Assembly: GCA_963812775.1 (NCBI GenBank)
Contig: CAWEWH010000007.1
Span: forward strand, 930,001 to 994,000
Source of the DNA: CAWEWH01 sp963812775
GTDB taxonomy: Bacteria; Pseudomonadota; Alphaproteobacteria; Rhizobiales; Beijerinckiaceae
DNA: 64,000 bases
Direction: 5' to 3'
The notes under the pieces are model-generated. The model was not told the origin of the DNA, searched no databases, and saw only the letters and a program-made list of their open reading frames with translations. This document shows positions 27,491 through 34,884 of the stretch, one piece after another. The number at the start of each line of letters is the position of its first letter. Within the stretch, counting starts at the first letter, position 1. The position numbers and the translations under genes are program-made.

Positions 27491-27997
27491 TCAGGGATCG
27501 GCGGAGCGTTTGATAACGCTTAAGCGTCCATCGCCCTCGAGGTGGGCCACCTTCACCTGGTTTAGGTCCTCAACGCCTTCTTCCCGAAGCTGACTCATCA
27601 GTTCTTCGTGTCCGAGCATCTCAGCGCGAAGGTTTTTGTCCAAGACCTTTCCGTTCTCGACGAGCTTGAGCGGCGGTGCCTTGAGAATTGATCGCAATTG
27701 CGGAAAGCGCCAGGCCAGCCAGTCGATCGCGTAGTCCCAGCCGACGATGGTAAGCACCAGCACCACGCCCTCCGTGATGGAGCGGTATTCGGCCCCGAGG
27801 GCATTCTGGGCCGCGTCAGCGACCAAGACGATCACCAAAAGGTCAGCCGGTCCAAAATGCCCGGCCTGCCGCCGGCCGAGGAAGCGAAGGATGCCAAAAA
27901 GCACCAGATACATGAGGGAACCACGCAACACGATCTCGATTAGCGCCGTGGCTGGGACGAACATCGCCTCCCAATCCACCGTCAACAACTTGTCCAT
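27491..27997 (-). CDS. YetF/DUF421-family membrane protein
   Basis: 168 residues. Two or three N-terminal helices (LIEIVLRGSLMYLVLFGILR, LLVIVLVADAAQNAL, ITEGVVLVLTIVGWDYAIDW) are followed by the cytoplasmic DUF421 domain: PPLKLVENGKVLDKNLRAEM, then EELMSQLREEGVEDLNQVKV. The R-x4-R pattern FLGRRQAGHFGPADL after helix 1 is characteristic. The role is not established; members are often in stress or sporulation regulons. An AAGGAG site precedes the ATG at 27997. Nothing is recognisable between 27398 and 27490. Confidence 0.88.
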   Translation of the reverse strand: MDKLLTVDWEAMFVPATALIEIVLRGSLMYLVLFGILRFLGRRQAGHFGPADLLVIVLVADAAQNALGAEYRSITEGVVLVLTIVGWDYAIDWLAWRFPQLRSILKAPPLKLVENGKVLDKNLRAEMLGHEELMSQLREEGVEDLNQVKVAHLEGDGRLSVIKRSADP

Positions 27998-28053
27998 ACA
28001 AGGCTCCTTCGTAGCGCTCCCGGGACTCCGGCGGGAACAAAAGCTCCAACCGC

Positions 28054-28078
28054 GGAACAGAAAAGGCCGCGCCCCGTT
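28054..28078 (+). promoter_or_regulatory. Candidate EcfG-type general-stress promoter
   Basis: GGAAC at 28054-28058, 16-bp spacer, CGTT at 28075-28078, about 45 bp upstream of the GlsB/YeaQ-like start. It fits GGAAC-N16/17-CGTT. Confidence 0.65.
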
Positions 28079-28124
28079 TCGTAGACCGCACCCCTGCGGT
28101 GCTCACTCCAAGCGGGAACGGCAC

Positions 28125-28385
28125 ATGGGCATCCTCTGGACAATCATCATTGGCTTTATCGCCGGCGTCATCGCGAAGTTCATCATGCCGGGCAAGAACG
28201 AGCCCTCGGGCTTCATCCTGACCACCATTCTGGGGATTGTCGGAGCCTTCGTGGCGACCTGGCTCGGCCAAGCGCTCGGATGGTATCGGGCTGGTGAAGG
28301 GGCCGGTCTCTTGGGCGCCGTCGTCGGCGCCATCATCGTGCTGTTCGTTTGGGGGATGATCGCGGCCCGCAGCTCGCGCGTTTAG
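28125..28385 (+). CDS. GlsB/YeaQ/YmgE-family stress-response membrane protein
   Basis: 86-residue protein with three hydrophobic segments: ILWTIIIGFIAGVIAKFI, FILTTILGIVGAFVATWLG and LLGAVVGAIIVLFVWGMIA. The motif IAKFIMPGKNEPSGF between the first two is the transglycosylase-associated-protein (Transgly_assoc) signature. Members are induced by acid, osmotic or general stress. The EcfG-type promoter upstream agrees with that. Start at ATG 28125; the longer in-frame extension upstream is not supported. Confidence 0.9.
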   Translation: MGILWTIIIGFIAGVIAKFIMPGKNEPSGFILTTILGIVGAFVATWLGQALGWYRAGEGAGLLGAVVGAIIVLFVWGMIAARSSRV

Positions 28386-28439
28386 CGGCCGATCGCCCAC
28401 ACGGCGATCCCTGAAACCCATCTTAGACGGAGCTTTGCA

Positions 28440-28889
28440 ATGAGCCGGGGATTCCCCTCCATGACAGCCCTGTTGGGGCTTCTCGCCATCGCCGGTTATC
28501 AAAACCGGGACAAACTTGCTGAACTGCTTCGCGGCGCGACGGCGAACGCCGGTGCTGCCCCAGGCCCGTCGGGGCAGCAGGGCGATCTCGGCGGGCTCCT
28601 TGGCAATCTGGGCGCCGGCGGCATCGGCGGCATGCTCAACAACGGCCTCAGGGAATTGGTGGACCGCTTCAAGCAGAGCGGACACGGCGATATTGCGGAT
28701 TCCTGGGTCAGCCGCGGTCCCAACAAGGAGCTTGCTCCGAGCGAACTTGAACGAGCCATCGGCACCGACACATTGGCAACGCTGTCGCAGCAAACGGGAT
28801 TGTCGCGGGAAGAGATCGTCGCGCGACTGTCGAAAGAGTTGCCGCCTGCGGTGGACAAGTACACCCCCGAAGGCAGGTTGCCCGCATAG
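28440..28889 (+). CDS. YidB-family (DUF937) protein
   Basis: 149 residues: a short hydrophobic N-terminus (MTALLGLLAIAGYQ), a Gly-rich linker (GDLGGLLGNLGAGGIGGMLN) and the YidB core ELVDRFKQSGHGDIADSWVS followed by NKELAPSELERAIG and QQTGLSREEIVARLSKELPP. The core matches the family pattern F...G.g....SWv..G.n..i....l...lG. Function unknown. Probably on one stress transcript with the GlsB-like gene 55 bp upstream. Confidence 0.87.
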   Translation: MSRGFPSMTALLGLLAIAGYQNRDKLAELLRGATANAGAAPGPSGQQGDLGGLLGNLGAGGIGGMLNNGLRELVDRFKQSGHGDIADSWVSRGPNKELAPSELERAIGTDTLATLSQQTGLSREEIVARLSKELPPAVDKYTPEGRLPA

Positions 28890-29296
28890 GCTGCAAGGGG
28901 TGGAATCGCAGCGCTATCGGCACAGGCCCCTCTCCATAGACAGGCCTGATCGGCATCAATATCAGCCGTCAACGTGACTGCTGCCCCGATTGGCCGGCCT
29001 GTCCGGGCCCTGGTTGGCCCGACGCTCCCGTCTGGCCGCCGCCCTGAACGGACAGGTTATTGCCGCCACCGGACCGGTTGGTCGAAACGGCACCCAACTT
29101 GCTCGAAGTCACCCGAGCCATCAAAAAAGCCGGGCGATCGCGTTCGAAAAGGTCCGCCGAAAGACTGTTGGCGGCAGTTCGAACCTCGCGGGATGCGCCG
29201 AGTTTGCCGACACTCTCGCGCCCGCCGCAATCGTGCCGCGGTTTTGTCCTCGCCTTTGATGCTGATTCGCATTCTCCTTCGGACGGGACAGCGCAG
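28890..29296. other. Intergenic stretch
   Basis: About 400 bp with no well-supported gene. A 50-codon minus-strand frame (28969-29121) has a Gly/Gln-rich C-terminus but no ribosome-binding site, and is not called. Confidence 0.4.
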
Positions 29297-29776
29297 ATGC
29301 ATGAGAGGCCAAGCCAGTCAGACTTGTCTCCCGAATGGCGTCAAACAATTGCCGCTAACTGGCAGCGCATGCTCCCTCACATGCACAGGGGTTTGGAGCG
29401 CATCGAGCAGCGCCTCAATTCAGAGGATGATCCGAATACTCGACATGAACTTGAGCAGGAAATCGCCCGACGCCGCGACAAACTTCGCGAGGCAGAGGCA
29501 GCAATTCAGACCGCCATGGCTGGCACGCACGCAGAATGCCAGGCGCGCAAGACCGAGTCGGCGGCCGCCCATGGCATCGCCGCAGAGCCGGCCGCCGGAC
29601 GGCCTCAGGGTCCGATACAGGAAGCCGCAGCACAGGGGCGAACGGTGTTCGCAGAAAGCCGCCGACAAACTTCCGAGGTGAAGAGCATGCCTCGCTCGTT
29701 GATTGCGCGTTCCTTGGCGCTTGCTGCCGACCGCGCGCGAGCAATTGCTGGAACGCGAATGGCCCGGCCACAATGA
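29297..29776 (+). CDS. Hypothetical coiled-coil protein, paralogue of 34459-34755
   Basis: Not a recognised family. Residues about 9-75 (LSPEWRQTIAANWQRMLPHM, then GLERIEQRL and HELEQEIARRRDKLREAEAA) are predicted mostly helical and align closely with the minus-strand gene at 34459-34755. The start at ATG 29297 is chosen because the similarity begins a few residues after it; the frame is open further upstream. The C-terminal 80 residues have no counterpart in the paralogue and look less protein-like, so a frameshift near 29520 is possible. Confidence 0.55.
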   Translation: MHERPSQSDLSPEWRQTIAANWQRMLPHMHRGLERIEQRLNSEDDPNTRHELEQEIARRRDKLREAEAAIQTAMAGTHAECQARKTESAAAHGIAAEPAAGRPQGPIQEAAAQGRTVFAESRRQTSEVKSMPRSLIARSLALAADRARAIAGTRMARPQ

Positions 29777-29931
29777 ATGTCAGGTTGAATGCCCGGCGCC
29801 CCGATTCCTTTGCGTTCGGCGCGCCTCGAAGCACCTACACCTACACCGTGACTGCGCGCTGGCGCTCGCTCGTGGTGACTAGTGATAAATATCGCACATC
29901 GCAACTCATCCAACTGGTGCATCTTGGTCCG

Positions 29932-30147
29932 ATGGCCAGGGACGAAATGTTGCAGCGAGCTGAACACTGTCGCCTAGCGGCTGACGCCGCGGGCAATTCG
30001 GACGCCAAGCTGGCTCTCTTGAAGGCTGCACTCACGTGGCGAACTCTGGCCGCCGAGCGGCAAGCTATAGAAGCGTTTGAAAAGATGCTCAGTAGCCGAA
30101 AGCCCGCGTCGCTTCCGGCGCTCGCTGAGCAAAATCCGGCGCCCTAG
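29932..30147 (+). CDS. Small hypothetical protein, AExCRLA / LxxAxxW family
   Basis: About 71 residues, starting MARDEMLQRAEHCRLAADAA and continuing AKLALLKAALTWRTLAAERQ. Two helices with the pattern A.(H/Y)(C/L)RLA....LLk.A..W.tLA are shared with the protein at 61474-61692 and with the N-terminus of the PilZ protein at 33002-33481. Many such short proteins occur in Bradyrhizobium-like genomes; function unknown. The ribosome-binding site is weak, and the frame is open far upstream, so the start is uncertain. Confidence 0.55.
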   Translation: MARDEMLQRAEHCRLAADAAGNSDAKLALLKAALTWRTLAAERQAIEAFEKMLSSRKPASLPALAEQNPAP

Positions 30148-30556
30148 CCGCGTTCTGCTGGTCGAGCAATTCTATCCCTCGTGCGCGTCCTCCGCATGAG
30201 CTGGCGCCAACCAAGTTTGATCGCTGGTGGTGTTGCGAACGTCCAGCATGCCCGCCATGATTCAGAGGTGGCTCAGGACCAAACAATGCGAGCGTCGCCC
30301 GTGGGTACTAACTGGCGGCGACGGTCCTGGCCAGCCTCACGTGGCAGCGTTCGCCACGACTGAATAGGGGAAACGACAGGACGAATTGAAGAGCTATGAT
30401 CGTGGCCGCCCTGTCTCGCCTGCGCGGGAGATAGCCCAAGGCGATCGATGAGCTTGAGAACAGGCCGGCCAGAGAGCGCCCGTTTACGTCACCCGGGCCA
30501 AACCACAGGATCAGCCCGACGATCATGGATCGATTGGCCTAAAAGAAGGCCGTTGA
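30148..30556. other. Intergenic stretch, no supported gene
   Basis: About 400 bp. A minus-strand frame at 30308-30526 starts with a hydrophobic run (MIVGLILWFGPGDV) but has no ribosome-binding site or recognisable continuation. Nothing else seen. Confidence 0.35.
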
Positions 30557-30790
30557 TCATGAGTTAAGCGCGTTGAGTCGCAGACTGTGCTGAGCAAGCA
30601 GGTTCGCAAAGCTCGTGGAGGCACGCGGCCTCTGTACGACAAAACCTTCACTCGCGTAGCGGCACAACTTGAGTCGCAAGCCACGCACTGAGATACCTAA
30701 GAGCTTCGCTGCACGGGTTCTGTTGCCACCGCAATGATGGAGAGTGGTGAGAACATGCGCGCGTTCAACGTCGGCGACCGTTGGCCACAT
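30557..30790 (-). CDS. Stand-alone Fis-type helix-turn-helix protein
   Basis: About 77 residues containing only the Fis/NtrC C-terminal DNA-binding fold: TVADVERAHVLTTLHHCGGN, then RTRAAKLLGISVRGLRLKL with the Tyr that normally ends the recognition segment (CRYASEG). GN-RT-AA-LGIS-R-L-KL is the HTH_8 signature. There is no receiver or AAA+ domain. In-frame upstream codons to 30838 exist; the ATG at 30790 (MWPTVADVERA) starts exactly where related short Hyphomicrobiales proteins begin. Either a genuine small regulator or the tail of a lost sigma-54 activator. Confidence 0.65.
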   Translation of the reverse strand: MWPTVADVERAHVLTTLHHCGGNRTRAAKLLGISVRGLRLKLCRYASEGFVVQRPRASTSFANLLAQHSLRLNALNS

Positions 30791-31150
30791 GAAAATAGGC
30801 TCCCGTCGTATCCCCGCAGCCCACCCCGCCGCGAGCAATAGTTCAGCGCGCTTTCTCAGGTGTTAATGCGGCGTGGCGGAGCGTGGTCAAAAGTAAGGCG
30901 TTTTCGTGCATTGCTCGGCGCGCGAAGGTCGCTGGTGCGGTTTTTTGGCGTGTCGGCCTGAATACATCCGATTTGATCTGTCGCTCGGCCGTCGCGGGCC
31001 CCCTGTAACGAGGGGTGAATTTGTCTTGGTTGGAGGCAGGCGCCCCTCCTGTCCGTTGGCAGCGGCCGGTCGGCTCTTCAAACTCGCCAAACAATCGGAC
31101 CCCCGGTAGCTTGCGTTGGCGAGGCGGCTCGGGCTGCCCGAGGAGGAAAG
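30791..31150. other. Intergenic stretch, no gene seen
   Basis: About 360 bp between divergent genes. Frames on both strands look like shadows; no RNA or promoter was recognised, although GGAGGAAAG at 31140 is the ribosome-binding site of the next gene. Confidence 0.4.
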
Positions 31151-32062
31151 ATGACGGAGTTCAATCAGCGCACAATCGAGGCGAACGGATTGCGAGTTCA
31201 CCTGACAGAAGCGGGCGACGGTCCGCTGGTGGTTCTTTGCCATGGCTTCCCCGAGTCATGGTACTCCTGGCGCCATCAGCTCCGGGCCCTGGCAGAGGCT
31301 GGATTCCACGTAGTTGCGCCAGACATGCGCGGCTACGGTCGCACCGATGCGCCCGCGGAGATTGAGAAATACACCATGCTCCACATGGTCGGCGACATGG
31401 TCGGTGTCGTCGACGCCTTGGGCGCCGAACAGGCGGTCATCGCTGGCCATGACTGGGGGGCCCCGATCGCGTGGCACTCCGCGCTCCTTAGGCCCGACCG
31501 ATTCCGGGCGGTCATCGGACTGAGCGTGCCGTATCGGCCACGTGGCCCGGTTCCACCGACAACACTGATGCCGCAGAACGATGAGGCGCTGTTTTACCAA
31601 CTCTACTTCCAGAAACCCGGGGTCGCGGAGGCCGAACTTGAGAGCGACCCTCGCGCGGCCATCTGCAACCTGCTCTACGCCGCGTCGGGTGATGCCCCGC
31701 GTGACGAGAGTCGTGGGGCGCTCCCTCTTGGAATGGTGTCTCGGCGCGGCGGCTTTCTCAGCAACTTGCAATCGCCAGCCTCCCTTCCCAGCTGGCTTAC
31801 GGAAGCCGACCTCGATTTTTACGCGGGCGAGTTCGCGCGAACGGGCTTTCGCGGCGGATTGAACTGGTATCGCAACATTGACCGGAACTGGGAGCTTCTG
31901 GCCCCTCTCGCGGGGGCCCGTGTCACGGTCCCTGCCATTTACGTCGCCGGGGATCGCGATCTCGTTGTAGGTTTTCGCGGTGCGAGCGAACTGATCGCAA
32001 ACCTAAAGAGCTTTGTGCCTGAGCTGCGTCGGACACTCATGCTTCCTAGATGCGGCCACTGA
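31151..32062 (+). CDS. Epoxide-hydrolase-type alpha/beta hydrolase, truncated by a late stop
   Basis: Soluble alpha/beta-hydrolase of the epoxide hydrolase group. Oxyanion motif HGFPESWYSWRHQ, nucleophile elbow GHDWGA (Asp101) and acid-loop region YVAGDRDLVV are present. The frame stops at TGA 32060 directly after LPRCGH, so the catalytic His303 is the last residue. The same frame continues without interruption to a second TGA at 32126 and reads TQQERPQEVNAAMIEFLRSL, exactly the family C-terminus. A TGG (Trp) to TGA change explains the stop. GGAGGAAAG precedes the ATG. The missing tail, about 22 residues, normally forms the last helix. Confidence 0.88.
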   Translation: MTEFNQRTIEANGLRVHLTEAGDGPLVVLCHGFPESWYSWRHQLRALAEAGFHVVAPDMRGYGRTDAPAEIEKYTMLHMVGDMVGVVDALGAEQAVIAGHDWGAPIAWHSALLRPDRFRAVIGLSVPYRPRGPVPPTTLMPQNDEALFYQLYFQKPGVAEAELESDPRAAICNLLYAASGDAPRDESRGALPLGMVSRRGGFLSNLQSPASLPSWLTEADLDFYAGEFARTGFRGGLNWYRNIDRNWELLAPLAGARVTVPAIYVAGDRDLVVGFRGASELIANLKSFVPELRRTLMLPRCGH

Positions 32063-32189
32063 ACTCAGCAGGAGCGGCCCCAGGAAGTAAACGCTGCCAT
32101 GATTGAGTTTCTGCGCAGTCTTCACTGAGCCGCGTCGGGACAGCTCAACGGCCTGATGGCTTCGCAGTTGGGTTGTCCGCGACAGGTTC

Positions 32190-32534
32190 CTAATCCAGCA
32201 CCTCGACAATGCGGCGAGTGCGCGGATCGACGAGAACTGTGCGGCCCTTGACAGTCGTCTGCACGTAGCCGCGCTCGTCCCGTTGGCCGTGCAGGGCAAA
32301 GCGCTCGCCGCGCCGCTGCGGGACGATCTCGCCGGCCCTCAAATCCTGGGGCCGTGACGGTTCTTGCGCCGCGTTGGCGGCCGGCGCCGTTGCACCGGTC
32401 ACGAGGCCGGCGATCCCGCCGACGATCGCGGTCAGCGGGTTGGCGACCGCGATACTGTCAGCGCTCTGCGCCAGAGCGGCCGGCGATGCCAGGATTGACC
32501 CGGCAATAGCAGCGCTGATGGCCAACGTTCTCAT
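32190..32534 (-). CDS. Small secreted protein (DUF1236-like C-terminus)
   Basis: Start at ATG 32534 with GAAGGAGG upstream gives a signal peptide (MRTLAISAAIAGSILASPAA, cleavage after LAQ). A low-complexity Ala/Gly linker leads to a basic C-terminal part ending GYVQTTVKGRTVLVDPRTRR and IVEVLD, the short beta motif common to DUF1236/RcnB-like secreted proteins of rhizobia. 114 residues. A candidate EcfG promoter lies directly upstream, so it is likely stress-induced. Function unknown. Confidence 0.75.
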   Translation of the reverse strand: MRTLAISAAIAGSILASPAALAQSADSIAVANPLTAIVGGIAGLVTGATAPAANAAQEPSRPQDLRAGEIVPQRRGERFALHGQRDERGYVQTTVKGRTVLVDPRTRRIVEVLD

Positions 32535-32562
32535 GCGTGCCTCCTTCGATCCCTGCATGAAG

Positions 32563-32587
32563 AACGTGCGCGCGAGCGCGACGTTCC
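32563..32587 (-). promoter_or_regulatory. Candidate EcfG-type general-stress promoter
   Basis: On the minus strand GGAAC (32587-32583), 16-bp spacer, CGTT (32566-32563). The start codon of the secreted-protein gene is 29 bp downstream, leaving a short leader. It matches GGAAC-N16/17-CGTT exactly. Confidence 0.65.
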
Positions 32588-32670
32588 TCTGCGGCCGCGC
32601 TCAAGGCATGTCCTAAACGCGTCTCAATTTGGGGCGTCCGCGGCGGCACGGCAATTGCGCGAGGGGGAGG

Positions 32671-32925
32671 ATGGATGCCGTCGCGGCCTACATCGCGTGT
32701 TTCTTGGCCTCTCGGCTCGGCGTAGCCGAGGAATGCGGTGTCCCGCCTTGGCGCGAATTGCGCGAGCAGGGTTACCGGGCCGCCGTCTTCTGTGCCGTGG
32801 TGAAGGAAGCGAGCGCGGAGGACGCGGCCCAATTGTGCCTGCGCGGCCACCCTTGCGAGCGGGTTGCCGTCCACCGCAACGGCCGCATCATGTTTCTGTG
32901 CACCGCGGAGCAGCCGTCGTCATGA
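32671..32925 (+). CDS. Small hypothetical protein with four Cys
   Basis: 84 residues from ATG 32671, preceded by GAGGGGGAGG. It reads MDAVAAYIACFLASRLGVAE at the start, then AVFCAVVKEASAEDAAQLCL and ends RNGRIMFLCTAEQPSS. No family recognised. The several Cys (IAC, AFC-like VFC, QLC, HPC, FLC) might bind metal or be structural. The frame stops 77 bp before the PilZ gene on the same strand, so the two may be cotranscribed. Confidence 0.5.
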   Translation: MDAVAAYIACFLASRLGVAEECGVPPWRELREQGYRAAVFCAVVKEASAEDAAQLCLRGHPCERVAVHRNGRIMFLCTAEQPSS

Positions 32926-33001
32926 CGAGCGCTCTGCCAAGCAATGACATCCGATCCGCGACCGGGGCTGCAATCCGATGCCAGTCGATCGGCACTCGAC
33001 G

Positions 33002-33481
33002 ATGAGCGAGGCGCGCGCCTTCGCTGAGGAGTGCCTCCGCCTGGCTGATCGGGCCAGGACGCTTGTGGACCGTTCCATCCTGATCAGAATGGCCAGGGCC
33101 TGGATCGAGGCTGCCGAACGGGACGAGACCGCGGCCGGCTCCGTGGCGGCCGATATCGCGCCTGCGAACGGTCAAAGCGCCTTGCGCCGCAATCCGGCTG
33201 CCGCGCCCCGACGCGGCAAGGAACGCGCCACCGCTCGACAGCGCCACAACCTCGCGGGCCGTATCATCTTCAACAACGGCCGTTCGAGCTTTGACTGTAT
33301 CGTGCGCGATATCTCGCAAGAGGGCGCGCGGCTTGCCGTTGCACATCCGCCGTCGGTTCCGGAGGAATTCGAGCTTACGCTGGCCGGCCAAGCGAAGAGG
33401 ACGCGTGCTGAGATCCGCTGGCGACGCGCCGACACGATCGGCATCTCGTTCGCCAAGGCCGGCGCGTCCCCCGAACGCTGA
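33002..33481 (+). CDS. PilZ-domain protein with an N-terminal helical module
   Basis: Residues about 80-155 form a PilZ-like c-di-GMP-binding barrel: ATARQRHNLAGRIIFNNGRS (RxxxR-like start), DCIVRDISQEGARLAVAHPP (D/N-x-S-x-x-G motif) and RAEIRWRRADTIGISF at the end. The N-terminal 45 residues (MSEARAFAEECLRLADRART, ILIRMARAWIEAAERDE) share the small-protein module of 29932-30147 and 61474-61692. The first Arg motif is imperfect, so ligand binding is uncertain. Start chosen at 33002 because the shared module begins there; an ATG at 32978 in frame is possible. Confidence 0.75.
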   Translation: MSEARAFAEECLRLADRARTLVDRSILIRMARAWIEAAERDETAAGSVAADIAPANGQSALRRNPAAAPRRGKERATARQRHNLAGRIIFNNGRSSFDCIVRDISQEGARLAVAHPPSVPEEFELTLAGQAKRTRAEIRWRRADTIGISFAKAGASPER

Positions 33482-33556
33482 ACGCCTCGCCCGCGTCGCG
33501 GTAACCCTCAGCCGGCACGCAGCCCCTCAGGCGTGGTGGATCGGCTGTCGCCCTCC

Positions 33557-33868
33557 TTACCGCGCAGGTGACGGACGCAGCCATCCCTGCATGTCGAAGG
33601 CGTGTTCCAGCGTGTACGTGGCCATCTGCACAAAGTGGGATGTCGGCTTAGCCATGGCGCGGCTCAGCGCGAAGTCGGCGATGAGCCAATGCCCCTCCCC
33701 CCACCGGGCGCAATTGGATACCCGCAAAACGTCGAGGGCCTCGCCCACCGTGAGGATTGCCGTCGTCTCGCCGTCCGGCGGCTGGAAGCTGATGATCCGG
33801 CTAAGCGCCACGTCAATGTGCTGACGCGCCAGTTCACCCTCGCGAGCTGTCATGGCGATCGGGTCCAT
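33557..33868 (-). CDS. Hypothetical protein
   Basis: 103 residues; ATG 33868 follows GGGAGGACGGAGGA, a strong ribosome-binding site. It reads MDPIAMTAREGELARQHIDV, then IISFQPPDGETTAILTVGEA and ends FDMQGWLRPSPAR. Composition is protein-like with two helices and a short strand region. No family recognised. It is convergent with the PilZ gene and has about 290 bp of empty sequence upstream. Confidence 0.5.
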   Translation of the reverse strand: MDPIAMTAREGELARQHIDVALSRIISFQPPDGETTAILTVGEALDVLRVSNCARWGEGHWLIADFALSRAMAKPTSHFVQMATYTLEHAFDMQGWLRPSPAR

Positions 33869-34161
33869 TCCTCCGTCCTCCCAAGGAGAGGTTACGCCCC
33901 TCGCCCGCTAAGATGCGTTTAAGCGTCGGCGTGACATTTGAGGCATTTCGTATCCGCGCATTTGTTCAATGCGCCCGGTGTTAGGTGCACGCGCCGGTTG
34001 AAGAGAGCTGTGCGCCCTCAATCGCACTCGCGTCCGCTCTCCCCTATGGCCAAGCCGTTCCACAACGCTTCCTGTCCAGGCTGTTCATCTGCGGTTGCCT
34101 GTCGGTGGCGCATGGTCGGCGCGCGCCTGACGAATAGGCGTTTGAAAGTCGGGAGACACAG
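33869..34161. other. Intergenic stretch, no gene seen
   Basis: About 290 bp between divergent genes. No promoter pair recognised; GGGAGA at 34151 is the ribosome-binding site of the PsiF-like gene. Confidence 0.4.
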
Positions 34162-34404
34162 ATGAAATCGATGGTCCTCGCGGCAGCGTTGCTCGTGGCG
34201 CTGACGGCGCCCTCTTTTGCTCAGACGTCATGCAAGGCGCAGGCGACCGAGAAGAAGCTCGCCGGCGCCGCTCTGACGAGCTTCATGAAGAAATGTCAGG
34301 GGGATGCGCAGAAGGCTTGCAACACATCCGCGACCGACAAAAAGCTGGCGGGTGCGGCCAAGACAAGCTTCACCAAGAAATGCGTGGCGGACGCAACCGG
34401 CTGA
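34162..34404 (+). CDS. PsiF-repeat secreted protein
   Basis: 80 residues. A signal peptide (MKSMVLAAALLVALTAPSFA) precedes two near-identical repeats of about 24 residues: CKAQATEKKLAGAALTSFMK and CNTSATDKKLAGAAKTSFTK, each ending KC. The spaced Cys pair in each repeat and the (A/T)-KKLAGAA-SF motif are the PsiF repeat, named for the phosphate-starvation-induced PsiF of E. coli. Probably periplasmic with one disulfide per repeat. Function unknown. The GGGAGACACAG leader supports the ATG at 34162. Confidence 0.85.
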   Translation: MKSMVLAAALLVALTAPSFAQTSCKAQATEKKLAGAALTSFMKKCQGDAQKACNTSATDKKLAGAAKTSFTKKCVADATG

Positions 34405-34458
34405 TGCGCATCAACAACGAGTGAGACGACGTGCGATTGCGTCGGGGCGCCGCGTCAG

Positions 34459-34755
34459 TCAGCGCGGCTCCTCGCGCATTTCGCCCGGCATATGCGCTTC
34501 GGGCCCTCCGAGAGCCGCCTCGGCCTTGCGCAGGACGTCGCGGCGCCGGGCAATCTCCACCTCGAGCTTGAAGCGCACGTGGACATCCTGTTCGGCCTCG
34601 AACTGCTGCTGCAGTCTTTCCACGCGCCGCCGCACGTGGGGCAGCATGCGCCGCCAGCCATCGGCAATGGAACGTCGCCACTCGTCCGACAACGTCGGAC
34701 TTGCCGTTGATCCCGGTCCGGGACTCAGCTTGGAACTATCGTCGAACGCGACCAT
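34459..34755 (-). CDS. Hypothetical coiled-coil protein, paralogue of 29297-29776
   Basis: 98 residues. The segment LSDEWRRSIADGWRRMLPHV, VERLQQQFEAEQDVHVRFKL, EVEIARRRDVLRKAEAALG aligns throughout with residues 9-75 of the plus-strand gene at 29297, and here the protein ends soon after, suggesting this is the natural length. Rich in Arg, Glu and Gln with heptad-like Leu/Val spacing, hence a coiled coil. No family recognised; no clear start signal (ATG 34755 chosen because the similarity begins about 22 residues later). Confidence 0.6.
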   Translation of the reverse strand: MVAFDDSSKLSPGPGSTASPTLSDEWRRSIADGWRRMLPHVRRRVERLQQQFEAEQDVHVRFKLEVEIARRRDVLRKAEAALGGPEAHMPGEMREEPR

Positions 34756-34884
34756 TGGCGTCGGGATAGAGCGAGGCCACTGTCCTCACAACGCCCTTCC
34801 GCGTGCACGGCCGCGTTCCGACAACCGCGCTCGCGCGAACGCACTGAAGTGGCCTGCATCTCCGGGCACCTCGCACACGTTTCC

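Noticed and set aside
28969..29121. Minus-strand 50-codon ORF with a Gly/Gln-rich end
   Set aside because: No ribosome-binding site, no recognisable family, and low-complexity composition that GC-rich intergenic DNA produces easily.
30145..30195. Plus-strand stretch reading RVLLVEQFYPS, like the start of a response-regulator receiver domain
   Set aside because: Similarity covers only a few residues and stops within 20 codons; judged to be chance.
32060..32062. TGA in the epoxide hydrolase as a selenocysteine codon
   Set aside because: The family has an aromatic residue there, not Cys or Sec, and no SECIS-like structure was noticed; a Trp codon mutation is simpler.
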